Source: JBLHZY01 sp047631555 (GTDB lineage Bacteria > Pseudomonadota > Alphaproteobacteria > Rhodobacterales > Rhodobacteraceae). From it: 64,000 nucleotides of DNA. Below the pieces are notes generated by a model. The model was given only the letters and a program-made list of their open reading frames with translations. It was not told where the DNA came from and made no database searches. The DNA lies in the NCBI GenBank assembly GCA_047631555.1, contig JBLHZY010000002.1, positions 310,001-374,000 of the forward strand, written 5' to 3'. Below, one piece after another: positions 34,633-43,488 of the stretch (its first letter is position 1; each line of letters starts with the position of its first letter). The translations under genes were made by a program, and so were the position numbers.

Positions 34633-35658
34633 TTGCGTAAACTTATTATATTTGGCAATGGCTTAGGGCGTGCTCTAGACAACGATTTCTTCGATCTAGA
34701 AACGCGCATGAGAGAGGTCTGGGCGGATGAGAACTGCCTTACGCCGGAACAAAAAAGGCTTATTGCGACGTCCATCGAAGGCGTTGAGCCAGAAGAAGGG
34801 CCAAGCAGTGAGGATCAGTTGGGGAAAACGCAAATGGCGCTTGTTGCATGCGAGGTACTTGGTGATGCCGTCAATGATGGGCAGCTGGTTCATTGGCTTA
34901 CAGTAGATGCCAGAGATTTTCCTTCGGCGCTTAAGAAATATTTGTTTGAAGTCGCTCGCAGTTTTCACGGCCTTAATCCTGCTAATGCCGAATACGATTT
35001 CTGGCAGGATTTCAAAAACGAATTGGTCAAATTTATTTGGACATCCAAATCACATGTTGCGACCCTGAACTATGATGATCTTCTATATGATCCGTTTAAT
35101 GATGTTCAAGAAATTGATGGTGTCCGAATCCATCTTTGCGATGGATATAACGGTGTTCTTCTAGATGGGTACACACACGGCCGAGGATTTTCAAAGTTGA
35201 ATATGGAGCCTGATTACTACCCTGAAAATTTCGGTTACTATATGCATTTGCATGGTTCACCACTTTTTGTCGAAGGCGATGAGCATGCGATAAAACTTAA
35301 GCGGCGAGCAATGCGACATCAGAACGTTGAACGTGATAGCCATATCGTTTTGACACACAAAACTTTTAAGCCACTCGTCATAAAAAACTCGCCCGTTTTG
35401 AGCATGTATTGGGAAAAATTGGATAAAGCGATCGATGAGGCGAGCGAGATTATTTTATTCGGGTATTCTGGCCTAGATGAACATCTAAACGCGAAAATCT
35501 CCGCGCGTCGTGGCAAAATACCAGTCAGAGTGGTTGAGCGCACCCATGAAGAAGCTGATATGCGCGCGGACTTCTGGAAAAGGGAGCTTGGAGTTGAAGC
35601 TACAATTGTTCAGTTCGACAACATTTTGGATTTTCGAGAATGGGCTAGGGAAGTCTAG
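34633..35658 (+). CDS. SIR2-like domain protein, candidate NADase/defence effector
   Basis: This 341-residue protein has the pattern of the SIR2-like fold used in bacterial defence proteins: a nucleotide loop FGNGLGRALD at the N-terminus, TLNYDDLL (residues 144-151, with N146 and D148), MHLHGSP (204-210, H207 as the likely catalytic histidine) and FGYSGLDEHL (276-285). In characterised relatives the Asn and His are essential for NAD cleavage. There is no second domain. It starts with TTG behind a GAGGT box 5 bp upstream. The gene is visibly AT-richer than its neighbours, with many TTT, ATT and AAA codons, which points to recent transfer. It lies 17 bp after pncB. The family assignment is good; NADase activity and a defence role are inference. 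Confidence 0.72.
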   Translation: MRKLIIFGNGLGRALDNDFFDLETRMREVWADENCLTPEQKRLIATSIEGVEPEEGPSSEDQLGKTQMALVACEVLGDAVNDGQLVHWLTVDARDFPSALKKYLFEVARSFHGLNPANAEYDFWQDFKNELVKFIWTSKSHVATLNYDDLLYDPFNDVQEIDGVRIHLCDGYNGVLLDGYTHGRGFSKLNMEPDYYPENFGYYMHLHGSPLFVEGDEHAIKLKRRAMRHQNVERDSHIVLTHKTFKPLVIKNSPVLSMYWEKLDKAIDEASEIILFGYSGLDEHLNAKISARRGKIPVRVVERTHEEADMRADFWKRELGVEATIVQFDNILDFREWAREV

Positions 35659-35691
35659 AAAACGGGCCGCCACTTAGATTTTACTTCCCCG

Positions 35692-36114
35692 CTAATCCTC
35701 CCCCTCAACACGCCCCCGAAGCGCCTTCACCTCTCCGCGGACTTTCTTGGCTTTGATCCGCCGTTTGACTGATCCGTAGGTTGGCTTGGTCGCCACACGC
35801 CGTTTTGGGGCGGTGAGGGCGCCGCGGATGAGGGCGGCAAGGCGTTCGCGGGCGATGTCGCGGTTGCGGGCTTGCGAGCGTTCTTCGGAGACTTGGATGA
35901 TGATCGCGCCTTCTTTGGTCCAGCGGCGGCCGGCGGCGCGGCGCAGGCGGCGTTTGACCGCATCGTTCAAATTGGGGGATCGCTCGGCCTCGAAGCGCAG
36001 CTCAACCGCTGTGCTCACTTTGTTAACGTTCTGCCCGCCGGGGCCGCTCGCGCGGATGAACTGCTCGGAAAGCTCCCAATCCTCAATCGCGATTTGATCG
36101 GTGATGCGCAGCAT
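35692..36114 (-). CDS. arfB: Alternative ribosome-rescue factor / peptidyl-tRNA hydrolase ArfB
   Basis: ArfB (YaeJ) hydrolyses peptidyl-tRNA on stalled ribosomes without a stop codon. The 140-residue product has the GGQ catalytic motif (GPGGQNVNKVST, GGQ at 26-28) and the family's long basic C-terminal tail (KRRIKAKKVRGEVKALRGR), which enters the mRNA channel. The length excludes a full class I release factor. It converges with the SIR2-like gene. Confidence 0.94.
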   Translation of the reverse strand: MLRITDQIAIEDWELSEQFIRASGPGGQNVNKVSTAVELRFEAERSPNLNDAVKRRLRRAAGRRWTKEGAIIIQVSEERSQARNRDIARERLAALIRGALTAPKRRVATKPTYGSVKRRIKAKKVRGEVKALRGRVEGED

Positions 36115-36189
36115 TTGGGCCTCTCGGGGCTTTAAAGACTTTAAAGAAGGGGGTCTGAAAACTTGTAAGAGTTTAAAGAAGCGGGGGGC

Positions 36190-36223
36190 AAAGGAAAAGG
36201 GCTGCCAAGATGCGGCAGCCCTT
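36190..36223 (-). terminator. Rho-independent terminator of the small transcription unit
   Basis: Perfect 10-bp arms AAGGGCTGCC and GGCAGCCCTT enclose a 7-base loop. On the minus strand the stem runs into TTCCTTT. It lies 67 bp after the stop of the 18-codon frame and 76 bp before arfB. Confidence 0.75.
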
Positions 36224-36290
36224 CGAGATTCATGGAAGATGGGCCAGTTAGGTTGCCCAATCAAGAGTGATTTGCCCGCAGGGTTGCCCG

Positions 36291-36347
36291 CTAAGCGCTG
36301 GTCCCCTTGATCATTCTGAACCCTCTTTCCAACATCGTCTCTGACAC
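36291..36347 (-). CDS. Putative 18-residue small protein or leader peptide
   Basis: A GTG-started frame encodes MSETMLERGFRMIKGTSA. Its ribosome-binding site, AAAGGAGGTGGTCC, is complementary to the 3' end of 16S rRNA at 13 of 14 positions, counted against the usual GGATCACCTCCTTT, and ends 1 bp before the start with the core GGAGG at a normal distance. Few real genes have a site this strong. The frame lies between promoter and terminator candidates that would give a transcript of roughly 220 bases. It has no known motif. It could be a small protein, a leader peptide, or the accidental frame of a structured RNA. Confidence 0.5.
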   Translation of the reverse strand: MSETMLERGFRMIKGTSA

Positions 36348-36417
36348 TGGACCACCTCCTTTCAATTCGTTTCCGTTAAGGGGATGGTGCCATAGATTTG
36401 GTATAAGTCAAAAGAAA

Positions 36418-37059
36418 TTATACAACCTGTGCGGTGAGCCGCTTCACAATCACGCGAAACGGCACCAAAACAAGCAGGGCCAGAACGAGCTTTACACCCC
36501 AATCGGCCAGCGCCAAAGTGACCCAAAGTGGGGCGTCTGGGCCGGTTAGAAGCAAGGGTGCGCTGTCTTGTGCCCAGATGATTTCCTCATTCGCGGCGGC
36601 CGAGAAAAACGGCATGGATGCAGAGAAGGCGATGGTGAAGAAAATCGCTGTATCAAGCGCGGATCCGATGATCGAAGAGGCCAGCGGCGCGCGCCACCAT
36701 GCGCCACTCCGAAGGCGATTAAATACAACAACATCAGTGAGTTGCGCGATCAAGAAGGCGATGGCCGAGCCGATAGCGACGCGAAGGGCGACAGCTGCGC
36801 CCGTGATGCCCGGCGCGAATTCGATGGTGATTTGGGTGCCGATGAGCGAGCAGATGATGCCCGCGATGAAGCCTGCGAAAATCACTTTGCGCGCAGCATT
36901 TGCGCCGTAGACGCGGTTCATCACATCCGTGACGAGAAAAGCAATCGGATAGGTGAAGGCGCCCCAGGTGAGAAGCCCGTCAAGTATCAGAAATTGCACG
37001 AGAATATTAGAGGCCACAACGACGTCGGCCATGGCGATGATGCCATAAAAGATACGCAT
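36418..37059 (-). CDS. Queuosine precursor transporter (YhhQ/QPTR family)
   Basis: This 213-residue membrane protein has about six hydrophobic helices and the family motifs TYPIAFLVTDVMNRVYGANAARKV and, in the fourth helix region, AFLIAQLTDVVVFNRLR. YhhQ proteins import preQ0/preQ1 for queuosine modification of tRNA. No queuosine biosynthesis gene is nearby and I see no preQ1 riboswitch in the 64-bp gap upstream. It follows the phytase-like esterase gene in the same direction. Confidence 0.9.
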   Translation of the reverse strand: MRIFYGIIAMADVVVASNILVQFLILDGLLTWGAFTYPIAFLVTDVMNRVYGANAARKVIFAGFIAGIICSLIGTQITIEFAPGITGAAVALRVAIGSAIAFLIAQLTDVVVFNRLRSGAWWRAPLASSIIGSALDTAIFFTIAFSASMPFFSAAANEEIIWAQDSAPLLLTGPDAPLWVTLALADWGVKLVLALLVLVPFRVIVKRLTAQVV

Positions 37060-37123
37060 GATATGTTCCGTTTTATCAAGGTTGCGGAGACTTGGCCCCG
37101 AATGGGACGGGCGGCTGATACCG

Positions 37124-38041
37124 CTATTCGGCGGCCTCTACAAGGGGCTCCGTCAGGGTATATTCAACAATTTCGTTGCGTTGGAAGGCGCGGAAATTGT
37201 TGTCAGAAACCATTGTGAGGCGGATGTTTTCGTCACCGTCGCGCCATACCGAGATGCCCTCAAGATTGTCATGCAGGCCGAGCGGGGATTGGATCAAGAG
37301 GCGTTCATCAGTGAGGGATTTTTCGCCCATTTTAAAGCTGCGAACGCGGGATGTGAAACCCAGAAGTATCAGAGATCGTTCAAGAATATAGAGCCTGCCA
37401 TCGGGGCCGATGTCTGCGCCGACGAGGAGGTAATCGCCGCTGCGCGGGATTGAAAACGGCTGATCCCATACACCGTTTTTGAAGCGATAGATCGGGAAGG
37501 GCCGTGTGATTTCGCCCGAGCGTTCGGGCATGGTGTAGAGGGTTCCATTGGCGTCAATCGCGAGGGCTTCGAGGGAGGAATTGTTCTGCATGTTCTTGAA
37601 GTCTGGATGGCGGGGCAGGGCTTTGGCATCGCTTTGCGGCGTGGCATAGGACCAGACGCGATGCTCGCTTTCAAAGGAGATGTAGATCGTGCCGTCTTCG
37701 GCGATGGCGAGGCCTTCTGCATCATCGAAGTATCGCGGCATTTCAGGGCCATTTAGGCCGTGCAGCGCCGAGATTGAGAAGTTTTCGACGGATGCTATCG
37801 CCCTGTTTTCGCGGGTAAATATGCCTGTTGCGATGAAGCCGCGATCCGAGATGGCGGTAAAGGCGAGGCCGTCTGGCGCAAGTTCGATCCCGGAAAACCC
37901 GCCGAAAGCGGGATCGCTGCTCGCCCATGCAAAGCTGCTCACGAAGCGGGCTTGAGGCTCGCTTTGCGCTTGGGCAAAGGCTGGTCCGGTGCTTGTGACG
38001 ATCGCCGCAGCGATCAGCGCGCGGAGAGAACGCCGGAGCAT
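37124..38041 (-). CDS. Exported phytase-like esterase domain protein
   Basis: This 305-residue protein starts with a Sec signal (RALIAAAIVTSTGPAFAQA) and then carries the beta-propeller-like pattern of the family annotated as esterase-like activity of phytase. Motifs include FGGFSGIELAPDG, ISDRGF, YFDDAEGLAI, SLEALAID and DNLEGISVW. It is likely periplasmic. The true substrate of this family is not well known. It overlaps mepA by 28 bp, so the two are coupled. Confidence 0.8.
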   Translation of the reverse strand: MLRRSLRALIAAAIVTSTGPAFAQAQSEPQARFVSSFAWASSDPAFGGFSGIELAPDGLAFTAISDRGFIATGIFTRENRAIASVENFSISALHGLNGPEMPRYFDDAEGLAIAEDGTIYISFESEHRVWSYATPQSDAKALPRHPDFKNMQNNSSLEALAIDANGTLYTMPERSGEITRPFPIYRFKNGVWDQPFSIPRSGDYLLVGADIGPDGRLYILERSLILLGFTSRVRSFKMGEKSLTDERLLIQSPLGLHDNLEGISVWRDGDENIRLTMVSDNNFRAFQRNEIVEYTLTEPLVEAAE

Positions 38042-38934
38042 TGTTGTGGTAGATCAGCAAGGGTGAGTTCGCGGCGCGGTTTGGGCGGCGGCGCGTTTGG
38101 ATCGCGTGGCTTTGGGGGGGGCGGGTTGAGAATATCGCTCACCCATTTTTGCGCATCTGCGCAGCCGTCGCCTGGCGGAGGTGGAGCTTGATCAACACAG
38201 CCTTTTGCCCCGCGAGGGCAGTTCAGACGGACGTGAAAATGGTAATGATGTCCGTACCATGGGCGGATTTTGCGCAGCCAGCTGCGATCGCCTTTTTCGT
38301 CCTTACACATCTGCACTTTGGCGCCGGGAAAGACGAAAATGCGCGCAACGGCCGGATCAGAAGCGGCGGCTTTGAGCACTTGGTGATGCTGGGGTGTCCA
38401 GCTTTCATTGACGTAGGCCCCTTTGGAGCGGCGCATGGAAATCGAGGAAATATTTTCCCGCTCGGTCGTGCTGAGGTTAAGCCGCGAGGGCGGCAGCATC
38501 CAGATATCCGCGTCTAGCCCAAGCTGATGCGAGCGGTGCCCGGTAAGCATCGGTCCGCCGCGTGGCTGCGAGATATCGCCGATATAGAGCCCTTGCCAGC
38601 CGGGCTGTTTTGCAGCCTTGGCGCTGAGCCGTTTGAGGTAGGCGATCATTTCGGGTTGGCCCCAATTGCGGTTGCGCGAAAGGCGCATCGCTTGCCATGT
38701 CGGGCCTGTTTCGGGAAGCTGGACCGCGCCCGCTTGGCAGCCTTTTGCATAGCCACCATAGGGCGCGTTGGGTTGCGCTGAGCCGCGCTTTGCCGCGCCA
38801 AAGAGTTGTTTCGCGGGCTGTGAATTGCTTTTGGAAACAGTGGGCTGATGTGTGGCCTGGCTTGGGGCTTCGGGCGCGCCAGAGCAGGCCGCGACAAGAA
38901 GCCCGAGGGCTATTGCTCTTGTGATCCGGACCAT
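38014..38934 (-). CDS. mepA: Penicillin-insensitive murein endopeptidase MepA (lipoprotein)
   Basis: MepA is a LAS-family zinc endopeptidase that cleaves DD- and LD-crosslinks in peptidoglycan. The 306-residue product has a lipobox ending at C17 (GLLVAAC), suggesting a lipid anchor. The metal site is seen in GHRSHQLGLDADIWM and in WYGHHYHFHVRL; cysteines of the C-terminal lobe are also present. The tail is rich in Pro/Lys (PPPPKPRDPNAPPPKPRRE). It lies between, and overlaps with, the UMF1 transporter and the phytase-like gene. Confidence 0.92.
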   Translation of the reverse strand: MVRITRAIALGLLVAACSGAPEAPSQATHQPTVSKSNSQPAKQLFGAAKRGSAQPNAPYGGYAKGCQAGAVQLPETGPTWQAMRLSRNRNWGQPEMIAYLKRLSAKAAKQPGWQGLYIGDISQPRGGPMLTGHRSHQLGLDADIWMLPPSRLNLSTTERENISSISMRRSKGAYVNESWTPQHHQVLKAAASDPAVARIFVFPGAKVQMCKDEKGDRSWLRKIRPWYGHHYHFHVRLNCPRGAKGCVDQAPPPPGDGCADAQKWVSDILNPPPPKPRDPNAPPPKPRRELTLADLPQQCSGVLSAR

Positions 38935-40307
38935 TCTTTTGCTCCTGCGCCATTAGGTTTCACCCAGATTAGCAGGATCAGACCTAAAAGAAAAAGCACA
39001 ATCAGTGGCGAGATGCCCAAACGCTGTGATCCGGTGAAATCGGTTGTAAGCGCGATGGCACCCGGCGCGATGAAGGATGTCGCTTTGCCCGCGAGCGCAT
39101 AGAGCCCGAAGGCTTCGGTCATGCGCTCTGGGTTGGCTTGGCGTACCATCATTGAGCGGCTGGAGGCTTGGATCGCCCCGCCTGCGGCCCCGATCAAGCA
39201 GCCGCAGATGTAAAATGCGATATCGGGCATGGATGAGCCGGCCTCGACGGGGATGAAAAGAACCGATGTGCGGGTGATGGTGACAACGGTAATGGCGACG
39301 GCCGTAAGCACGATGATACAGACAAGGATCACCGGTTTGGGGCCAAAGCGCGCATCTGCTTGGCCGCCGATCCACGCAAAGATTGCGCCGGTGATGGCCG
39401 CGAGAATACCAAAGATACCAATGTCTTGGGCTTCCCAACCGAGCACACCAAAGGCGTAGATGCCGCCAAAAGTATACATCCCGTTCAAAGCATCGCGGTA
39501 GAACATTGAGGAAAGCAGATAGGCAGAGAGGCCTTTTTGGCTGGGCAGGCTTTTAAGGGTGCGGCCCAGATCGCGCAGACCTTGGGTAAAGGAGGTTTTG
39601 ATCTGATTTGCGGCGCGTGGCGCGTCCTTCACCCATAGGAAGAAGGGGATCATAAAGACGACATACCAGATGGCCGAAAATGGCCCGACAAAGCGCGTGC
39701 CTTCGCGGGCTTCTGGATCGAGGCCAAAGACTGGTGCGAGGCCAAGGAAAGTTTTGCCCTCTGAGTTTTCCGCAAAGAAAAACAGGGTCAAAACCAGCGC
39801 GAGAATGCCGCCAACATAGCCCCAAGCCCAGCCATTGCCGGAAATGCGGCCAACGTCTTCTGGTCCGCCAAGCTCGGGCAGCATGGCGTTGGTGAAGATC
39901 GTTGCCAGCTCCATGCCGATCATGCCGATGCCAAAATAAAACAATGTCATTTTCACATCAAGCGCGCCGGGCGCGGCGAGCCAAAGCCCCGTACAGCCGA
40001 TAACATAAAGCGCTGAGAAACCCCAAATCCAAGGCAGGCGGCGCCCTCGACTATCCGCGATTGAGCCAAAGATCGGCGCAAGCACCGCGATGGAAAGCCC
40101 CGCAACCGTTAGCCCGTATCCCCAATAGGCTTGGGCCTCGGCTTTCGCGGCGGTTTCGGCCATGCCGGAGGCCATCAATTGATCCGAGACAATCTCAGCG
40201 AAATAGGGGCCAAAGATGAAGGTCAGGAGCAGCGTTAGAAAAGGCTGGCTGGCCCAATCAAACATCATCCAGCCCCAAACGCGCTTGCGCATTGTCACTT
40301 CAGCCAT
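38910..40307 (-). CDS. UMF1-family MFS transporter (Atg22-like)
   Basis: This 465-residue protein has about 12 hydrophobic helices. The N-terminus VWGWMMFDWASQPFLTLLLT and the loop SIADSRGRRLPWIW are those of the UMF1 family, related to the fungal vacuolar effluxer Atg22. The substrate is unknown. I start at the ATG at 40307 behind a GGGAGAGGG box. Its end overlaps mepA by 25 bp, so MFS, mepA, the phytase-like gene and perhaps yhhQ form one operon. Confidence 0.85.
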   Translation of the reverse strand: MAEVTMRKRVWGWMMFDWASQPFLTLLLTFIFGPYFAEIVSDQLMASGMAETAAKAEAQAYWGYGLTVAGLSIAVLAPIFGSIADSRGRRLPWIWGFSALYVIGCTGLWLAAPGALDVKMTLFYFGIGMIGMELATIFTNAMLPELGGPEDVGRISGNGWAWGYVGGILALVLTLFFFAENSEGKTFLGLAPVFGLDPEAREGTRFVGPFSAIWYVVFMIPFFLWVKDAPRAANQIKTSFTQGLRDLGRTLKSLPSQKGLSAYLLSSMFYRDALNGMYTFGGIYAFGVLGWEAQDIGIFGILAAITGAIFAWIGGQADARFGPKPVILVCIIVLTAVAITVVTITRTSVLFIPVEAGSSMPDIAFYICGCLIGAAGGAIQASSRSMMVRQANPERMTEAFGLYALAGKATSFIAPGAIALTTDFTGSQRLGISPLIVLFLLGLILLIWVKPNGAGAKEWSGSQEQ

Positions 40308-40389
40308 GGTTTTTCCCTCTCCCAGCACTTGGTTGGGATAGAACAGGCAAAGCGTCATTGGCGCAATAGACTTGTGCGTTTTGGCGCGT

Positions 40390-40926
40390 TTAGCTGCGCT
40401 CGGGTGGCCAAGGGCGGGCGGCCTCGGCCTCAACCCAGGTATTGATCCACGCGGGCAATTCGGGGCTTTGCGGGGGGACATTCAACAGCTTGGCCATATG
40501 ATGCGGATCGACGATCCCGTCCTTACCGGCGATCGCAACACGGTAGATCGCCTGATTGGCGCATTGGTCGTCCGTCTTCCAGATCGACTGTTCGACGTAA
40601 ACAAACCGATTGTCCCAACCGATCACACGGCTTTGCGTTTCGAAGCGGTCAAAGGCTTTGATCCGGCGGCGATAGCGCACCACAACGCCCGCCATTGCCA
40701 CGCTCCAACCTTCGCGCCGCACCATGCTAAACATGCCCGAGCGCATAAACAGCGGGATGCGGGCAAGATCGAGCAGGCTCAAAGTGCGGCCGTTGTTCAG
40801 CTCAAACGCGAAATCGAGATCCCACGGCCAGCAAATATGATGTGAAATATGTACCTCGCCGACCTTTAGGTGCGGCGCGTTACGGAATTTAAAGATTTCT
40901 TTGGCAAGGCGTATGAATGGGAACAT
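40390..40926 (-). CDS. Acyl-CoA thioesterase-like protein (hotdog fold)
   Basis: This 178-residue protein resembles the 4HBT/THEM6-type hotdog family, with WPWDLDFAFELNNGRTLSLLDLAR (the N-terminal helix region with the acidic catalytic-type residues), FSMVRREGWSVAMAGVVVRYRRRIKAFDRF and SRVIGWDNRFVYVEQSIWK. The substrate is unknown. It is upstream of the UMF1 transporter with an 82-bp gap. Confidence 0.8.
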   Translation of the reverse strand: MFPFIRLAKEIFKFRNAPHLKVGEVHISHHICWPWDLDFAFELNNGRTLSLLDLARIPLFMRSGMFSMVRREGWSVAMAGVVVRYRRRIKAFDRFETQSRVIGWDNRFVYVEQSIWKTDDQCANQAIYRVAIAGKDGIVDPHHMAKLLNVPPQSPELPAWINTWVEAEAARPWPPERS

Positions 40927-41050
40927 GCGATTTGTTTCCAGTGCTTTGCGCGGGGCGTCAACTTGGACGTAGCGGCACAGATGCCTTGCAAGGGCGCGCG
41001 TGAGCCCATAGATAAACGGTTGATCAAAAACCAGTCAGGATGAATGCCAC

Positions 41051-41338
41051 ATGGGCTCGCTGTTTCAAATACTTATGATGATCCTCGGCATCGTCAAAAC
41101 GATCATGATCGTCCATATCATCATGAGCTGGTTGATTAATTTCCAAGTTCTTAATCTGCGCCAGCCGCTGGTTTATCAAATTTGGGATGGGCTGAACCGC
41201 TTGCTTGAGCCGATCTATACGCGCATCCGCCGCTTTTTGCCGCCGATGCAGGGGATCGATCTCGCGCCGCTCGTGGCCTTTGTGATCATCTATGCGCTGC
41301 AGATTATCCTCACGCGCAATGCAGGCTTCTTCCTTTGA
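41051..41338 (+). CDS. YggT family membrane protein
   Basis: This 95-residue protein has two hydrophobic segments (about residues 5-30 and 71-90) separated by the family motif LNRLLEPIYTRIRRFLPPMQGIDLAPL. YggT proteins occur widely, often near division or osmotic genes; the function is not settled. It is divergent from the thioesterase and precedes recQ by 91 bp. Confidence 0.88.
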   Translation: MGSLFQILMMILGIVKTIMIVHIIMSWLINFQVLNLRQPLVYQIWDGLNRLLEPIYTRIRRFLPPMQGIDLAPLVAFVIIYALQIILTRNAGFFL

Positions 41339-41429
41339 AGGGCCTCGCTAGGGCTTGTTTGCAAGCGGCCTTCATGGGATGACCTGTCTCTAATAAGAGC
41401 AGCTTTACCCATAACAAACGCGCAGGCCT

Positions 41430-43481
41430 ATGCCCTCAGCCGAAACGCTTCTTTCTTCTGTCTTTGGCTTTGGCGAATTTCGCCCGGGCCAACAAGAGAT
41501 TGTGAGCGCTGTTGCGGCGGGCGAGAACGTTTTGGCGATTATGCCAACGGGCGGCGGGAAATCTCTTTGTTTTCAATTGCCCGCCTTGATGCGCGAAGGG
41601 GTCACGGTTGTGATCTCGCCGCTGATTGCCTTGATGCGCGATCAGGTGCGCGCGCTGCGCGAGGCAGGCGTTGCGGCGGGGGCGCTTAATTCCGGCAATA
41701 CCGATGAAGAGACGGATGCGATCTACGCCGCGCTTGATGCGGGCGAGCTGAAGCTTTTGTATATGGCGCCAGAGCGGCTTGCTTCGGGCGGCACGCTCAA
41801 TTTGTTGCGCCGGATCAATACAAGCATGATTGCGGTCGACGAGGCGCATTGTGTTTCGCAATGGGGCCATGATTTTCGCCCTGATTACCTGCGTATTGGT
41901 GCGCTGCGCGAGGCGCTGGATGTTCCGCTTGCGGCCTTTACGGCCACGGCGGATGAAGAAACCCGGGCCGAGATTATCACGCGCCTGTTTGGCACCTATA
42001 TTCCCCAAACATTTCTGCATGGCTTTGATCGGCCCAATATTCACCTCGGCTTTGCTGTAAAGGATGGGCCGCGCCGCCAGATCCTTGAATTTGCCGCGGC
42101 GCGCCAAGGGCAATCGGGGATTGTGTATTGCGGCACACGGGCCAAAACCGAAACGCTTTCCCAAGCGCTGCGCGAAGCGGGCCATTCTTCGGCGGCCTAT
42201 CACGCAGGGCTTGATCCCGAAGTGCGGCGCGATGTGGAGCGGCGGTTTCAGCAGGAAGATGGGCTGATTGTTGTGGCAACGGTGGCCTTTGGCATGGGGA
42301 TTGATAAGCCGGATATTCGCTGGGTCGCGCATGCGGACCTGCCCAAAACGGTTGAAGGGTATTACCAAGAGATTGGCCGCGCTGGGCGCGATGGCGCGCC
42401 GGCTCAAACGCTGACGTTGTTTGGCCCGGATGATATCCGTTTTCGCAGAAGCCAGATTGATGAAAGCCCTGCGCCTTATGAAAAACGCGCAGCGGATCAC
42501 GTGCGTTTGAACGCGCTTTTGGGGCTGGCTGAATCGCAGACTTGTCGGCGCATCGCACTGCTTGGCTATTTCGGCGAGACCGGGACAAAGGCCTGCGGCA
42601 ATTGCGATCTTTGCGATACGCCAGCGAAATTGTTTGATGGGACAGAGGCGGTGCGCAAGGCGCTCTCGGCCATATTGCGCACGGATGAGACCTTTGGTGC
42701 GGGCCATTTGATCGATATTTTGATGGGCACTGAAACAGACAAAGTGCGCCAGCGTGGCCATGCCGATTTACCGACTTTTGGGGTCGGCAAAGAATATGAC
42801 CGCCGCCAGTGGAACGCCATTTTTCGCCAGATGATGGGGCAGGATTTGATCCGCCCCAATCCAGAGCGCCACGGCGCCTTGTTCATGACCGATCCTGCCC
42901 GCCCGATCCTACGCGGCGAGGCCGAAGTCGTCCTGCGCGAGGATACATTTAAGAAGGCCGGAAAGAGCAGTTCAACGCGCGTCAAAGCGCTGGTGAGCGA
43001 AGAGGATGCGCCCTTGCTATCGGCATTGAAGGCAAAGCGGCGCGCGCTGGCGGAGGCTGCAAAGGTTCCTGCCTACATTATCTTCAACGATAAAACGCTA
43101 ATTGATATGGCGGAAAAACGGCCCGGAAATTTGGATGCAATGGCCGGAATTACAGGCGTTGGGGCGACCAAACTTGAGCGCTATGGCGCTATGTTTCTCG
43201 AGGTGATCACCGGGGATGCGCCTGCGCAGGTTCATCCAAAGCGGCGCGCATTGGCAACGCGCGGCGATGCGGGCGCGATATTTGATTTGCTGTTTGAGAC
43301 CCAGGCGGCTTTAGCGCGCGGTGAGTGCGGAACGCAAAAGCCACTGTCTTGCAGCACCACGCATCTGACCAAGATTGTTTCTCAAAAGCCCCGCGATCTC
43401 GCGGCTCTTGAGCGAATTTTGGGCGACAAGCGCGTCGAGCGTTTTGGCGACGCTTTCCTTGAGATTTTGCACGCCGATTGA
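41430..43481 (+). CDS. recQ: ATP-dependent DNA helicase RecQ
   Basis: RecQ is a 3'-5' helicase that works in recombination and fork repair. The 683-residue product has Walker A PTGGGKS (residues 39-45), VDEAHCVSQWGHDFRPDY, VATVAFGMGIDKPDIRWVAH, the arginine-finger motif QEIGRAGRDG and the zinc site ending CGNCDLCD. Two HRDC-like C-terminal segments follow (YIIFNDKTLIDMAEKRPGNL and a second after residue 610). It converges with the histidine kinase gene, 7 bp apart. Confidence 0.96.
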   Translation: MPSAETLLSSVFGFGEFRPGQQEIVSAVAAGENVLAIMPTGGGKSLCFQLPALMREGVTVVISPLIALMRDQVRALREAGVAAGALNSGNTDEETDAIYAALDAGELKLLYMAPERLASGGTLNLLRRINTSMIAVDEAHCVSQWGHDFRPDYLRIGALREALDVPLAAFTATADEETRAEIITRLFGTYIPQTFLHGFDRPNIHLGFAVKDGPRRQILEFAAARQGQSGIVYCGTRAKTETLSQALREAGHSSAAYHAGLDPEVRRDVERRFQQEDGLIVVATVAFGMGIDKPDIRWVAHADLPKTVEGYYQEIGRAGRDGAPAQTLTLFGPDDIRFRRSQIDESPAPYEKRAADHVRLNALLGLAESQTCRRIALLGYFGETGTKACGNCDLCDTPAKLFDGTEAVRKALSAILRTDETFGAGHLIDILMGTETDKVRQRGHADLPTFGVGKEYDRRQWNAIFRQMMGQDLIRPNPERHGALFMTDPARPILRGEAEVVLREDTFKKAGKSSSTRVKALVSEEDAPLLSALKAKRRALAEAAKVPAYIIFNDKTLIDMAEKRPGNLDAMAGITGVGATKLERYGAMFLEVITGDAPAQVHPKRRALATRGDAGAIFDLLFETQAALARGECGTQKPLSCSTTHLTKIVSQKPRDLAALERILGDKRVERFGDAFLEILHAD

Positions 43482-43488
43482 GTGCGAC

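Larger units (their letters stand above)
36115..36417. other. 303-bp region holding a complete small transcription unit
   Basis: Between arfB and the queuosine-precursor transporter lie, on the minus strand, a TATAAT at 36422-36417, an unusually strong ribosome-binding site at 36362-36351, an 18-codon frame at 36347-36291 and a terminator hairpin at 36223-36190. GGTTGCCC occurs twice (36251-36258, 36282-36289). The segment 36115-36188 shows nothing beyond the arfB 5' region. Confidence 0.55.

Noticed and set aside
37060..37123. Search for a preQ1 riboswitch before the queuosine-precursor transporter
   Set aside because: The 64-bp gap shows no preQ1-I/II-like hairpin with an A-rich tail.
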